Of a stretch of 64,000 nucleotides of DNA, positions 1 to 13,113 are shown in pieces. Position numbers and translations under genes: made by a program. The notes below the pieces were generated by a model that did not search any database, was not told the DNA's origin, and worked only from the letters and a program-made list of their open reading frames with translations. The stretch's first letter is position 1, and each line of letters begins with the position of its first letter. The stretch is from Endoconidiophora laricicola (Eukaryota > Ascomycota > Sordariomycetes > Microascales > Ceratocystidaceae): the NCBI GenBank assembly GCA_001640655.1, contig LXGT01000166.1, positions 1 to 64,000 on the forward strand, read 5' to 3'.

Positions 1-1501
1 AGGTGTGACAAAAGAATCGCAGTGCGACTAGTATCAACAGAGTTTGACCATCTATAGCTCCTTCGCCATCCTTTTTTTTTACAGTATCTAGAAGAAGTAA
101 AGTTACTGGCCATGGCTTCCGGCTGACCATTCATAAGATACTACTACCTTGGATAAGTCAAGTCAGACATTGTAGTATTAGTGATCACATAAGTTCGGGC
201 TTCAACCGACTGACATCAATGCCATAGTAGTACTTTGACTTGAGCCATGATAAGCTACATAGTAATAGTAAGCATTTCTCAGTAGTTCACCAGCCTTGGA
301 TAGACATGTCACAATTCTTGTGTGACTGATTATCAATATGGGAGCATACATGATAGACTGCGTATATACAGGTGTTTTTAACATGCACTTGCTGTACGTA
401 ATAATATGACCCCCTCGGGCTCGGCCAATTAACCACCGCGATAGACGGGTGAAATACAACGTACTTCCGCCATCATGAACAGCCTAAACTTAGAAAACAG
501 CTCATTGGGGTACCTTTTGATGTATACTTTTAAACGAGGGCTGAAGTTGCAGAAAAGAGAAAAGAAACAAAAACAAAAATATCGCAAATACATGTCAAGT
601 GATTTTTTTCTTTTCAAAAGCGAACAAAAGAGCCGAGCTTCTTGCTCAAACCGCTCAGTTCTGACTTTTTGCTGCTACTCTTTATTGGCCAAGCGTTGCT
701 TTGGAGTCGATGAGAAAAACAGCAAGTTGACGAATAGAAGATCGTATAAGATCTTACTGGTAGGTGGTGGTGTGCAATGACTTTCAGAGGTAAGGAAGCG
801 CTAAAACAAACAGGTTCTGCTCATTAGTAGCTTACTAAGAAATATACCAGCCAGTGGCCACAAAAACCAATATAGAAGAAAAAGAAAGCGGCTCGGGTTG
901 CAGCAGATAGAAATTTGTCTCAGTAGTCAACATCTAATCGAGTAATGAGTACTAAAAAAAAAAACCCAAATAGCTGTGCTTCTTGTTGGATATCTGCCCT
1001 TCTTGCTTCCCTTGCTGCTGTTTCTACTTTTTTCAAGGGCGGCATTACAACAACGGCGATATCTTGTCATAGCTAATATCAAATCCAGTAGTTGATAACT
1101 TTTAAAAAATTTGTATTGAAATTAAAAAAGGCAACGCTGTTGGATGAACAGCCGCTATCACACTCAGCCACTTACTATGTAAGTTTTCTCTATAGCTAAG
1201 CCATGAACAGATTACATCCAGCTTACTGGCTGAACAGAGCAGCAGTGCGTAATAAATCAAGAGTCCGCCACTAAACTAAGTGGCATCCGGGCGTCACTAG
1301 ACCAAGGCATAGGACGATATCTCCGAGGTCAAAAACATCATAAACAGTCAGATATGTAATATACTATTACTAATGCAAGCCCGCCAAAAGACTCCGATAC
1401 AAACCGTCAAATGCTACGATACACTTCTCTCTACCTCCAAGGGTCAAGAGAGAAGAAAGCGGGTGAACTATCTCTACGACTATTTGTTATCAAACAGTGG
1501 A

Positions 1502-1528
1502 CCCCCCCCCCCCCCCCCCCCCCCCCCC
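1502..1528. repeat. Poly-C homopolymer, 27 nt
   Basis: This is an uninterrupted run of 27 C residues in non-coding sequence. It is one of two pure C runs above 20 nt in the window; the other is at 27671-27693. Confidence 0.95.
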
Positions 1529-3008
1529 AACATCCAACAGATGAGGCCATTTTGTTCTCAGCTCGTATACACCATGGCCAGCTTCAGATTCTCAGCTTCC
1601 ATTCCATCGTCCTCGTCACACGGAGAGAAAAGATCGATGAGCAGCAAGATGGCCTTTTGTTTACTCTGGTGATCTGCAGCATGCCAATAACCATATGATC
1701 AGACATTGTTTACAGAGCTACGTCTTGTACTAACGTAGTATCATCATACGGTTGGTTTTTGTAGACTTGATGTATTTTAGTCGTATCAGCACTCCAAGGT
1801 AATACATATCGCGGTACAAGGTCACGACACAATGACAGCCAGTGATACGTGCCATATAATGCATAAGCCAGCAAGAGATTTTCATGAAAGCTTTACCATC
1901 TACACGCCGGGACATTCATGACCTTTCCAGCTGACAAAAAGAGTATGGGAGGCCAAAACATGATAACCCTACTCTAGTATGTAGAACATCCTAATGAGAA
2001 CCCAAGCGGCTCTTCGTAAGATCAACAACTACTCTCTTTTTTCTTTTCTTGCCTACGGCTTGCTTGGTATCTTGTTTCTCTTTACTCTCTTTCTTAGAAA
2101 CAACATTGGTACTAGCTAGGGGTGGAAACAGGCTAGATAGTAGATATTCTTGCATCCAACATTCTTCGAGCCACTTAGTGTAAGAACCAGTGATCCAAGA
2201 ACAGCCTTTATTTGTTGTGTTGATCCATCTTCTTCTATTATCGACTCTCTCTCCCAAAACAAAGCCTTTACTTTGGTTTCCTATTCCTTACTTTTTTCTT
2301 CATGCTCAGAAAAAGGGAAAATTGAAAAAGAGCTTGGTCGGACAGTGTCTAACTTCGGGTTGCCACTGTTGCTTACTACTAATATATGATGGTTGTATCT
2401 GATTTTGAATCAGGCCACTATCGTTTCCTGCATTCCTAAATTATTTATTTTCTTTTCTTCTTGGGGATCTCTGAAGGATGGCTAGTCTGTTAGCAATGTA
2501 GCAAGCAGCCCGGGCAGACGCATAAACAGCAGCTCTATGTAATAGGAACAGCAGCATAAACGCTGATATATGGTACCTTGTCTTATCGATATATATCTCA
2601 TAATAGTAGATAGTATATTATATCTGCTACGTCTTAGTAAACCATGTTTGATCATGCATATGAATCTTTTTATTTTTTTTGCGCAGATGCGATACTCAAA
2701 ATCACGCACGTACTCATTTTTTCCTCTCGCTACTGCTACCGCTGATCTCGATCTGCCCGCCATTCTCGGGGGGGAGGCTTTCTTCTGTTAGGGGCAACAG
2801 GACAAGTAAGTCATATCTTTTCACCCCCAAATTATCATTCAAGATCTTGAAATTATAGTGGTTGGGAAATAGTCTCGGGTATATGGTCTGCGAATCTACA
2901 AGAGAGACGGACAGTAAGGGAGCAACCTACCATCGTACTACTATCACAACAAGGCGGGAGACGGTTTCTGTTGGAAAAAAAAGAAGTAGGGAACGCAACG
3001 GGAACCTT

Positions 3009-3024
3009 CCCCCCCCCCCCCCCC
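3009..3024. repeat. Poly-C homopolymer, 16 nt
   Basis: An uninterrupted run of 16 C residues in intergenic DNA, of the same kind as the longer runs at 1502 and 27671. Confidence 0.95.
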
Positions 3025-3975
3025 ATCCGGACCTTATCATATATTTTAAATCAGTCTTTGTCTTTTCAAACTCCTCCTTTTTTGACTAAAAGAGACACAT
3101 CCTTTAAGTGATATGAATTCCAGGCGCCACCACTATTAAGTAAACGTCTCTCGCGATCTTGTGTTCATCTACTTCATAACTCCCTGAATCAATTTCTTCT
3201 ATCTGGTTTGTTATTATTATCTTTACCGTTGGTTTTTTTCCCCGGTCTATATAGATAGCAATACTTGCTACTAAATGATTGTCGTCTCTCGTTACTGTAC
3301 ATGGCAGTATATTTCCCCTCTGGTTTTTATCTTGCATGCCTATATTGGATGATACTACTCTGATTCATCCCTGTTACTTCTGGTTGCTAACCTGCTATTC
3401 TACTATTATTTTTATTCCCGACCTTTGAACTGCAAGGGTTTGGGCAACAGGAATAGACCATCCTATCCTAGCGCCGGAATCTCTTCCACGGTCCATGTGT
3501 AAAAGGTTTTGCTGGCAAAAAAAATTCCGGCTGGCATTAGGGTTGATAAACAAGGGATAGTATCAAAGGACAGAAAAAAAAAAGCTACAAAGACAACCCT
3601 AGTCTAGCCATCTTCTTTAGCAAGAGATATAGAGCGTACTAGCGAACGTAAGAAGAAAACGAAAGATAGAAGGAAAGTGACAGGCTGGCAGCTCCAATAA
3701 TAACACAAACCTATGTAGCTACGGAACATAAAGTGTATCGGTGACATTCCCGGACAAGACGATCCGGATCCTGGTTGTACTAAAGGTATGGTATACTATG
3801 TAGGTTTGGGCAAATCAGCCTTGGCGAATATGTATTAATCAATAGAAACTGAGGGGAGGAGGGGAGGATGAATTGACGTGGGTTTATCAGTATCACGGGG
3901 AAAAGAAACATCTGGAAACGAAACGTTGACCTATTACCAAAGTCGCAAGGATTTGCCATGGCACTACGAGGTGGG

Positions 3976-3992
3976 AAAAAAAAAAAAAAAAA
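3976..3992. repeat. Poly-A homopolymer, 17 nt
   Basis: A pure run of 17 A residues in intergenic DNA. I see no flanking target-site duplication or upstream element body that would make it a retroposon tail. Confidence 0.9.
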
Positions 3993-4789
3993 GAATAGCC
4001 TGTAATAATGAAGTTATATAGGACAAGGAAACTAAAGCATCTTACCCCCAAAAAGCCATTTTCAAGTCCCTAACCCTTTTCTCGAAACAATATGCATGCA
4101 CCGGCTTATTGACTGTGATTGTGTGTCAACTCTCGAGACCACTCTGTAAGTTATGATTTGATGATAATGATTTTGTATATAGTATTAGTACTACTTCTCC
4201 TGCGTAGTTTAAGGTCTGCATAAAGTAATCTAAGTTTAAGGAGATTAATACAAGTCACCAGTGCATACTTATTAGTGTCCGAACGACCTGTTTAGATTCC
4301 CGAAACAATAGGAAACAGGATTACGTATAACATGGTTAATCAATGACTGGGGGGGGGGAAGGAAGGAATCCAGTTTGAATTTCCTGTGAAAGTCCAAATG
4401 TGGGTGGCCCTGGCTTTTTTTTTTTCTACAGAGGAAAGGAGGCAAGTGGTATGCGGTAAATTCTCCATGTCCCAGTATGCTTCAGAACACAGCATGCCTA
4501 TTTTTTTTTTACCAGTATCCCCTCAAAAGGTGCTTAGATGATGATAATTTTATCATTTACAGAAGCTAAATATCCAGTAATCAAAACCCCGGGATTAGGA
4601 ATCCAGCAGTGTGACCTTTGTTTACATCGACAATCAGCTTCAGTCGCGTCTGACGACTAGTCCAGATCCCCAGAACAAACAGTAAAGAATACATATTGTA
4701 AACAATTGATACAGTAACTTCCTTTGTGACCTTACTTCAATTGTAACTTTTTTTTGTTGGGATAGTTGGCTTTATTATAGGCAACAAAT

Positions 4790-5690
4790 GACTTTTTTGG
4801 CCTTAATATTGATTGATGCCTAAATTTAATTTTTTTTTAGTAATGTGAAATTATGAGGTTGTGAAGGTTTCAATGTTTCGTGATACTTGCTCTGTCTGGT
4901 CAACCCCATCTGGTTGAAGCTCATCAAAGGTATAAAATGATAGTAATTGCCCAAATGATAATATGTATCTCAAAAGTGTAGGGTATAAATCAAGCCTATA
5001 ATAATAATAGCTACATTTACTATAGGCAGTAGAACAGGGATTTGAGTACATCATAGAATAAGAATTGAAATTTTAGAAGTTTTTTTTTGGTGTTATCATT
5101 GACTCATGCCTAAGTTTTATATCTTACTGCTGTGAAGTTATGAAGTCATAAAGGTTTCAATGTTTCGTGATACTTACCATGTCTGGTCAAAATCATCTGA
5201 TCGACTCAAACATATATTATAATGATGGTAATTACCCTAATGGTAATATGTATTATTAATGTTGCCTTAAGTCCAAAGTAATAAGGAACAACACTATTAC
5301 AGATGGCTAAATTTATTACAAGCATGAAAAATGGAGGTTCAAGAACATAAAATAATAATAACTGATATGGTGTGCTGTTTTGGCCTTATATGTGACTGAT
5401 GCCTAAGTCTAATATCTGAGTCATATGAAGTTTTGAGGGTTCAATGTTTTGTGATACCTGCCATGCCTAGACAAAACCGTCTCATTCTAAATGAGACGAG
5501 TCAGTTCGAGTATTGCTAGGCAACGTCAGGCTCTCAACAGCCAGCAAATGATAATGATAATGATAATTTATATATTAGTCTGTCTTTCTTCAGTTCAAGG
5601 CACACAATAGGCAACCTGAGTTCTAAGGAATTAAATACAATTGAAATTTCCAGAAACAGCAGGGAACAAAAAAGTTTAGGCTCCACAAGG
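4790..5690. repeat. Diverged ~287 bp tandem repeat, about three copies
   Basis: The phrase GGTTTCAATGTTTCGTGATA recurs at about 4866, 5153 and (diverged) 5439, a period of 286-287 bp. Each copy is preceded by a T-rich tract and a TGATGCCTAA or TCATGCCTAA phrase (about 4814, 5105 and 5397). The first two copies are followed by a motif close to GATAGTAATTNCCC and a variant of AATGATAATATGTAT. The copies differ by many substitutions and small indels, so the duplication is old. No open frame is conserved between copies. It could be a decayed transposon fragment or an old satellite. Confidence 0.75.
5478..5498. repeat. Perfect 9-bp inverted repeat (hairpin)
   Basis: CGTCTCATT at 5478-5486 and AATGAGACG at 5490-5498 are exact reverse complements separated by a 3-nt CTA loop. 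The hairpin sits inside the third tandem repeat copy. It has no U-tract typical of a Pol III terminator and no gene next to it. Confidence 0.8.
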
Positions 5691-6615
5691 GAATCTTGTC
5701 TGCACCTTGACTGAGGTTGTCGGTCCTATTAATATTCACACGGCTACCCTACTCGTCTGGTTTTTTTTTTTTATCTTCGGACTGGTTTTTGCCCTGGCGC
5801 CTCTTGTGAGCAGAATTGCGGTGAGGTGTGATAGTGGCTGATGTGTGGCTATAATTGTGGCTGATTTGGACTTTTGCTGTTGTATCGCGCCCCGTTTTGT
5901 TTTCTGGTTTCTTTTGCTGGGTTTGTTTTGTTTTTGCGCTAGTCAAGTGGACGAATATAATAAGTGTCAGGACTTAGGGGACATTTTGTGCCTCGTATAC
6001 CAGAAGCTTGAGTAGCTGGCTTGCGGGTAGCCACGATATCTGTCCGGTATTCAATCCGGCGTCGTATAATTTCCGTGATTCCAGGAGACGTTAACTATTT
6101 ACAATAAAATACAATACTTTTAAGATACCCGTTATCGGATTCGGATTGGCTAATAGCAAGCTTGCTAACCTTAGGCGCGCCACAAGTTCTTGCTTTATAT
6201 GTAGATCTGCCAGCGTCAACATATGTAGTAGTCTAAGTTCTGTATAGGGCATACGACTCAAGCTTGAGTATCAGGCCTATGGGAGGCCTTCATAATAGCT
6301 TAGCCAGGCAAAAAATTCAGAGTTCATGTTCTTGTTCAGGCAAGGTAGATTTAATCAAGCAAATCACGCTAATTATCCACACATAGCCTGCTAAGCTCTG
6401 TGCTTAACAGTTCAGACAGTTGATTGAACTTTACAAGATTTATGCATTTACTACTATAATAATGTTAGTAGCTACTAGAACTACTAACAACTCTATATCC
6501 ACCAACTCTAGCAATGCCGAGCCTTTCGCTTATCATGAAAGTGGCCACTAATATCAAAACATCGACGCTACAGATGTCGTAAGGATACACCCGACCCCGA
6601 GATCACAACAGCCCC

Positions 6616-8996
6616 TTAGCACCATGTGAAAACCGGATTTCGGCTCTTAACAGGCTCTAATCTTTCTACAATCACCTTGCGCATCTGTCCCTCCATGCCC
6701 TGCGCCGCCGCATATCCAAGATCACCCTCAATGTCGTCGTTCTCGTATCCGTCTAAGTCGCCATATAGCTGATGTGCGATGCTATTCGTTGTCTTGCGGG
6801 TTGCAGCTGTGGCATACGAGTATCGGCGCTGATGTGGGCCGCCGTTTGCGCCCTTGATAGAAGATCCTTGACCACTATTTGCCCGATCTGGCGTGTACAT
6901 ATTCAGTCGCGCCTGGGTAGATTTTGGGCCATAACGAGTATGGTTCGGGACTGTAGAATGTTGGGAAGAACCACCGGATGGCGACATTGGTGGCGACGAT
7001 GTTGCCAGCTCAAAACGACCAGGATTGGGCATATCGCCTGGCAGGTCGATACCAAGCAGGTCAGTGTCGGGCCGGCCAATGCGCTGGCCACCGATATCAA
7101 AATCATCCAAACGAGCATTTTGCTGGCGTCGGTGCATTTCAGAGGATGTCGGGCGCATAGGAACAGCAACAGGTACATCAACCAAATCATCCCATACACA
7201 TACTTTAGCACGGCGCGTTAGCTCCAAAGGACCATGATCGGGTGTCTTCAGCGTCTCGACAACGTTCCACGCCTGGCCCTTCATAACAGCCATCTGTTTA
7301 GCAAACATGCGTTCCTGGAAATCCTCGTCCATTTGAAATACTTTCCGAAGCTCATACTGAGTTTGACTCCACCAGTGAGTCGAGGTCAGTAGCGGGAGAA
7401 AATGGTCACGTGTCTTCTTAGAAAACGGGCGACCAATAAGATCGACAGGCAGGAATAGCCAGCCAAATGGAAAGCTTCTCCAGGCATCAGGGTGCTTCCA
7501 CGGCCATGATAGAGAGTTATCGATGGCCCCAATAGTGACCCTTGGGTTTGCAGAAGAGGTGGCTTCTGCATCCATTGGCTTTTGCGTTTTATAGGGATTG
7601 GAAGCGCGGCCACCGCTTCCTGGGCTTCTGACCCGAGAATTGTCTACTGGGCGTGGAGCTGATGAGCCAATATCGTCATCGTCCTCGGTTTCATCTTCAG
7701 TATCTAAGTTGAACTGCATAGGCTCTGACTGGATGTTAACTTGCTGAGTAGACCAATCGATTTTGACCATCCAGTTGTCCAGGCCACGATCAGTATTGCG
7801 CATGATGTAATCCAAAATTACAAGTTTTTCCAACTCTTCTCTAAACGACTGCTTAAGAGGATCTGTCCATTTGAAGTTGTTGGGACCCAGTGGCTCGGCC
7901 TCTGGATCATGATCAGCTTCCGGCTCTTCCTCCAATTGTCCGCTGCCTGATGGCCGGCAAGAGTCTGTCCAACGTGCAGGTTTGGATTTCCGCGTGCCAT
8001 CGCGAGTGCGGAATCCAGACCAATATTGATCAGGCCATGGATTCTCCCGGAGAAATATATTAGCGTCTTTGAAGCCCTTTAGGAAGACTTGAAAACTTCC
8101 CGGCTTATCAGGAAGCGGCTTTTTCTTGCGATAGAAGCTGTGCCGGTCCCAGAAGGGATAATGGAAAGACTTCGAAGACAGGTATACAACATCAGTATAC
8201 GGTACCATGTGTGTTCTAAGTTGGCAGTCGAGTGTGTAGGCAGCGGCTTCGGAAACATAAGATAAATTGGGAATTAAGCTATTGAAATCAGTTAGAATAC
8301 GAACGGCGCATGTGCAAACAGGCGGCTTAGGACTGGCGCTTACCAAGCTCTGCCAAAGAAGCAGGGGAACAAGTTGCGATGAATCCATTTATTCCATTTG
8401 GGGTTACCGGCAGCGTAAGGCTCTTCATCTTTAGGCTTGAAAACGCCCACCACCTTCTCGTCAATATTTTGAGCAAAGTATGAGCCTGAGCTACCCTGTG
8501 TGATCATGCGCGGATGCACATTTCGATCGATAGCATGTCGGACACTATTTATAATACCCTCGAACTCTTCTTTGCTCATGACGGGCTGTACCTCGGCCAA
8601 ATTATTAGGGCCAATAGGTATGACTCCTTCAGGCGCCTGGAAGACTGAGTGATGTATCTCGAGCCGTTCTTCCTCGCCAGGCCGTGGGCGGTGTGAGCCC
8701 TTGAAACGTGCCGTGATCTCATCCGCCCACCGTTCGAGCCTAGCATTGATGGCTTTCAAGTCCACGCCAGCAGTGCTATCCGCGCGACGCCGATTGCGAG
8801 GGCGCGTAGCGCCACGACGAGGAGACGTCGCATTCGATGATGCCCGTGGGGCTGGGTGCGACGAGTAGCGATTGGAAGTGGTGCCGGGTTGTAGCGAAGC
8901 GAAGCTTTGGGCCAGGTAGTTGTCCTCGTCAGAATCGCTAGCCTGGTCAGCCTGCGTCAAGCGTTCATAGCCGGTCGTTGTTTGTCGAGGCGCCAT
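6616..8996 (-). CDS. LSB6: Type II phosphatidylinositol 4-kinase
   Basis: Two exons on the minus strand, 8996-8344 and 8278-6616, give 771 aa. The 65-nt intron has a GTAAGC donor, a CTAAC branch point and a TAG acceptor. The start at 8996 (MAPRQTT, context CAAAATGG) is preferred to an in-frame ATG at 9158 because the extra residues look like leader. Visible motifs are a glycine loop QGSSGSYF (about residue 165), the ATP-binding lysine in VGVFKPKDEEP (about 185), the cysteine segment FPCFFGRAC spanning the splice junction, the catalytic loop MRNTDRGLDNWMVK (about 380) and the metal-binding AIDNSLSWPWKHP (about 470). The family makes PI4P on Golgi, endosomal and vacuolar membranes, and the cysteines next to the kinase core are palmitoylated in relatives. 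Low-complexity acidic and Ser-rich inserts lie between the kinase motifs. The C-terminal end VERLEPVKSRNPVFTWC looks intact. LSB6 is the yeast orthologue name and is assigned by family membership. Confidence 0.95.
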
Positions 8997-9831
8997 TTTG
9001 CAAACAGGTATGTGGCTATTCGCAAATTGGTAGTTTATGTAACTGAGGAAGAAGAAGATGAATGACACGGGTCGTATCAGGTCGGGAGAGGTACTATCGT
9101 TGCTATTGGTACTATCGTTGCTATTGCTGCATGGCTGGACAACTACTGTGTGAAGCAAGCGGGCTATGTGATTGCTGTGTATATACGATATGTGGACGCA
9201 GTTTTTAAGAAACTATAATAATGTAACTATATTAGTAATTTGTGTTGGCTCAATAAACTAGTATAAATCAATCGCGAGATCACGCTTCATGTTTATGAAA
9301 CAACAAAAGCAGGGAATAAAAGAAAAAAGTCTAGGTTTCAAAGGTAATGCAGGTTCTTGTCATAAGATAAAAAGGCAATTTATTCTAAATCTAGACGTTT
9401 TGGATCGGAACTACCAGCATACAAAAGTAAATCGACGGCTAAGCTTGGGGGGGGGGGTTCTTTCCTAACCCAGAACCCTCGAAGGATCTCAGGGGCGATC
9501 CCTCTCTTGTCCTCTGGGGTAATATTGAAGCTTTTAATTGGGTTGCGTCTCTATATTAAGCACAGTCATACTATATCCATAACCCTAATGAGCTACAGAC
9601 AATGAGCTTTTGGAAAGATGAATCTCAAAACACAGCTATGTCATAGTGAAAGTCAAAACGAAACTAAAGTGAAAACAGCAATCATGCAAAGCTAATTTAT
9701 AATCATAGATGCCAAAACACTAGGTATGCCCTAGTATATGATGGGAAACCTTTCCCTTCTAGCTAAACGAAGCACATGCTATTGCATATTCGTTTAGAGC
9801 CCACTACTTTTCCCTCACGCATTGTTTTGTT
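8997..9831. promoter_or_regulatory. Promoter of PI 4-kinase gene and 3' region of UTP21
   Basis: Both neighbouring genes run leftward, so these 835 bp hold the LSB6 promoter and the UTP21 terminator. They include a duplicated CTATCGTTGCTATTG-like phrase near 9103-9128, a G11 run at 9447-9457 and a single telobox-like ATAACCCT at 9579-9586. I see no additional gene. Confidence 0.5.
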
Positions 9832-12800
9832 TTACGTGCGCGGGCTTCTGAGGAACCCAACGACGCCGCTGCAGTAGCCGACAAGACTATCTAGACGAAA
9901 ACTTTCTATTTCCTGGGTCTTCTTCCATTCAGCCAAGGTTTCGAGAAGCTCTGCGCTTTCCATGATACTGTCCGAGTGGAGGCGAAGGAACACGGACATC
10001 CAAGCCTGCATAAGCTCGTAATCGCGACGAGCCTTGAGGCGCTGCGTAAGGGCACGGATGAAGTGCAAAAGCTCATTGCATGATTCGCCATCCGAGCCAG
10101 GCGAGAGCGAACGCAGCTCGAAGTCAGCTGTAGAAGGTGAAAGAGACTTTAGGTATTCGATGAAGTCGGTGTCTATAGATAAGGTAAAGGTTAATATGCC
10201 GATGTATGTATCATGAGGACTTCGTATAACTTACAGGAACCAGTGGCGGCGCCAGCAAGAAGCTTCTCGGTGAAAGCCTCCTCGGTGCGCATTTTCTCTA
10301 GCTTAGTGATGCGGGACTCGTTAATCTCTAGCCCACCCTCAAGTTTAGCTGTAGGCTTGCCGTTAGAGCCAACAGATGGAAGGAAAAATGGCGCCGCTTC
10401 AGGGACCTTGGGGGCCTCCTTTGGCTTGTTGCGTTGCTTGATAAGATCAAGGTGTAGCAAGGTTTGCCATCTTGCCTTGGGCACGAGACTGAGCGTCATG
10501 ATATCTGCACTGAGTTGATCCACTGTAGAGGCAACAACATCAGTAGTCTCTGTATCTTCCTCGGCAGCAATCGCAGCTTCAAGTAGAGCAACACCACCTT
10601 CGCCAGAGGCGGCAGGGGCCGCAGTAATGCCAATCTCCTTCTCTGAGATTTGACGAGTGGGAACATGACGGAACAAGCTCTTATTTGTCCAGATGTTCAC
10701 GCCCATTTCACCATCGATAGAAGTGGCAAGATACTCGCCAGTAGTAGACATGGCTAGCGTAGTGCACTTCTTCTCTAAACGGATAGCATCAATGAGATGG
10801 CCAGTGGGAAGATCGTATACGCGTATGATACTGTCAGACGCCGAGGAAATGATCCAGCGGCCATCATTGGAGAAGCAAAAGTCAAGAATGTCGCCTTGGC
10901 TGCCCCAGAACTCTCTGATAGTGCGACGGGTCTCGATGTCAATGACCCGGATTGACTTATCGAAACAAGAAACAGCGAGTAGGTCACTGGAGGCATGGTA
11001 CCGACAAGCTAGGATACTAGCTGTATTTGACCAGTCAATCTGATGAATCAGGTTGCCGGTCAAGAAGTCCCAGAACTTAACTATGCCGTCTAATGATGTT
11101 GATATAACGAACTTGTTCGTTGAATCCACTACTATGCCAGTAACAGCCTTGCTGTGTCTACCGGTTCCTGGTGGGAAAGTTGATGATGCAGTCTTTGAAG
11201 ATAGCTGAACCACACTGTCTGCCTGACGCAGCTGCTGCATCTTGAGTTGTCTTGCCTGTGCAGGTGAGAGCTTAGACGGGAAACGTTGTCTATGCTGACC
11301 ACTTTGCAAGTTGTACATATCTAGAGAACCGCCTTCGGAGCCTACGAAAGCGAAGTTTCCACATGAGCTCATTGCGACAGTTGATACATTTCTATTATCA
11401 CTTGTAGGGAACATCCAACGACCAGCACGTTTACGTCCCCAAAACCAAGTACGGGCGAAAGCATCGTCCTTGTGGCCAGTAACAATACTCTCCCAACCAG
11501 TCATACCACTGGTTTCGGCATCGTGGGTCTTCTTCTGGTTCTTTTGCATGGCTTTTTGCCAGATGATCTGTTTTCCGGGCATGGCCCCCATGCCACCATC
11601 GCGGTTTAGCGAAGAAGCAATACATGTTATTTCGGGGGCTTTAATATCTTCCAGTGAAGTGGTTGAGCCATGTCCTAAAGCACTTGTCGATAATATACCA
11701 AGCTTCTTGGCCTTCTTGTGGATGTTACCCTGGCTGATTTCGGTGCTTTGGCCGTCACGACGCAAACTCCAACCCCATAGACTACGATCCGTACCACCGC
11801 TGAGAAGCCACTTGTTGCCAGCCTCACTTCCATCAAAGTCAGAAGGTAAGAACTGGAGACAGCTCACTGGGCCAGCGTGGCCACTGCGCGAGTGCAAGAT
11901 TCTGGGAATGGGGGAGAACGGTTCATCATCAAAGATCCAAGATTTGAGAGAGTTGTCGTGACCACTAGTGATCACGACAGGTTGGCCTGGAAGGAAATCT
12001 ACCTTGCCAATGCCACCGCGGACGAATTTACCGTCACTAGTGGGTGGGTTGTGTGCACTACGGAGAATTCCCATGATGCGGCCACCTTTGTTGAGATCCC
12101 AGAATGTGACATCGCCAGATGTCGAGCTGGAAGTAGCCATGACACCTTCGTCACGGCCATCTTGGCCCGCGCCGGTACTATCAGTACGGAAAGAAATCGA
12201 TGAAACAGGCATTTTGGGGGTACCAGCGATAAGTGTCAAGATAGTCTTGTCGATGCGGATGTCGTGAATGCTTAGAGGGCCAGCTTCAAAGGCAATGGCA
12301 AGCATAGAGAGGGCGGGCGTCGGGCGCATGCAAATCACTGCCCCAAGTTCCTTTACAGGAGGAACAATAGTATAGATCAGCTTTCCGGTGCTGATGTTCC
12401 AAATCTCAACCCAGCCGTTTTTACGGCCGACAAAGACTTTGTTCAAGTAAGTAGGCATGTTAGTGATGCCTCCAGTGATCTCATTGTCGCCTTTCTGCGT
12501 CGCGGTCAGGTGTATAGTCGTATAATGATCGAGAGTAGTCGATTTCCAGACCTCGATGCGAGTCAAGCCACAGCCAACGATCCATTGACCGAAGACAAGC
12601 AGTTGCGTGATTGGCTCGGTAAGGTCTTCCGGAAGAGCTAGCTCGCCGACCTTGCGACCACGTTGGAAAACCCACAGGCCCTGATGCTCATTCTGACGAG
12701 GGTCACCCCAAGCAGCAAACACTTTTTGCTTCCAAGCGAGAGTCGCAGTAATATTGCCTTCGGTTTGAGGGCGAGATATAAAGACGAGGTTGAGACCGCG

Positions 12801-13113
12801 CTTGAGGTCGTAGGTTTGAAGGCTGCGGCCGATCGAGGTCGTGATTTGAAAGGTAGTATTGCCCATGGGAATGGACGTAAAGGGGACATTGGTAGGGGAC
12901 ACTAGACCAACAGTCTATAGTAGAAACTTAATATTAGCAGACGAGCCTAGAGAAAGCACCCTGCGGTCTTCTGCCGTCTTGCGATATCGATAGAAAACTT
13001 ACGCGGAACGGAGCAAAGATGGAAGATTGTCTCTGAGTTGCTGAAGATGCCGACATGACCTCAGAGCGCTTCTGGCGCTTGACCAGCGGGCCTTCAATCT
13101 GTGAGTGAGGCAT
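9832..13113 (-). CDS. UTP21: U3 snoRNP WD40 protein Utp21 (WDR36 family)
   Basis: Three exons on the minus strand, 13113-13003, 12914-10235 and 10172-9832, give 1043 aa. Introns are 88 nt and 62 nt, both with GTAAGT donors and ATAG acceptors. The start is set at 13113 (MPHSQIEGP). Residues around SSIFAPFR before the first intron match the family's N-terminal IFSPFR-like motif. Residues ~45-750 form two WD40 propellers (for example the repeat ending in IIRVYDLPTGHLID), and the last ~250 residues are the all-helical Utp21 C-terminal domain. The protein is a subunit of the UTP-B complex in the nucleolar small-subunit processome that matures 18S rRNA. The yeast protein is 939 aa; the extra length lies in loop insertions. 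An in-frame ATG at 13194 would add 27 residues but looks less likely. Confidence 0.95.

Larger units (their letters stand above)
1..6615. other. Gene-poor intergenic region, left end
   Basis: I see no supportable gene here. Open frames are short, overlap on both strands, and several arise only from homopolymers (for example a proline run read from the poly-C at 1502-1528). The region is AT-rich and holds poly-C runs at 1502-1528 and 3009-3024, a poly-A run at 3976-3992, a G10 run near 4349, a degenerate ~287 bp tandem repeat at about 4790-5690, a 21-nt hairpin at 5478-5498 and a strongly G/T-biased stretch at about 5755-5945. It lies downstream of the leftward PI 4-kinase gene and so probably holds that gene's terminator. 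Confidence 0.6.

Noticed and set aside
1373..1698. Two overlapping open frames with polyproline
   Set aside because: The proline run is simply the poly-C tract; the two frames differ by phase and neither has other features.
5749..5946. 65-codon minus-strand Lys/Thr-rich open frame
   Set aside because: It follows from a strongly G/T-biased plus strand; there is no structured segment.
11311..11961. 216-codon plus-strand open frame opposite UTP21
   Set aside because: It lies wholly within the Utp21 WD-repeat exon on the other strand and has no recognisable domain; it is a shadow of codon bias.
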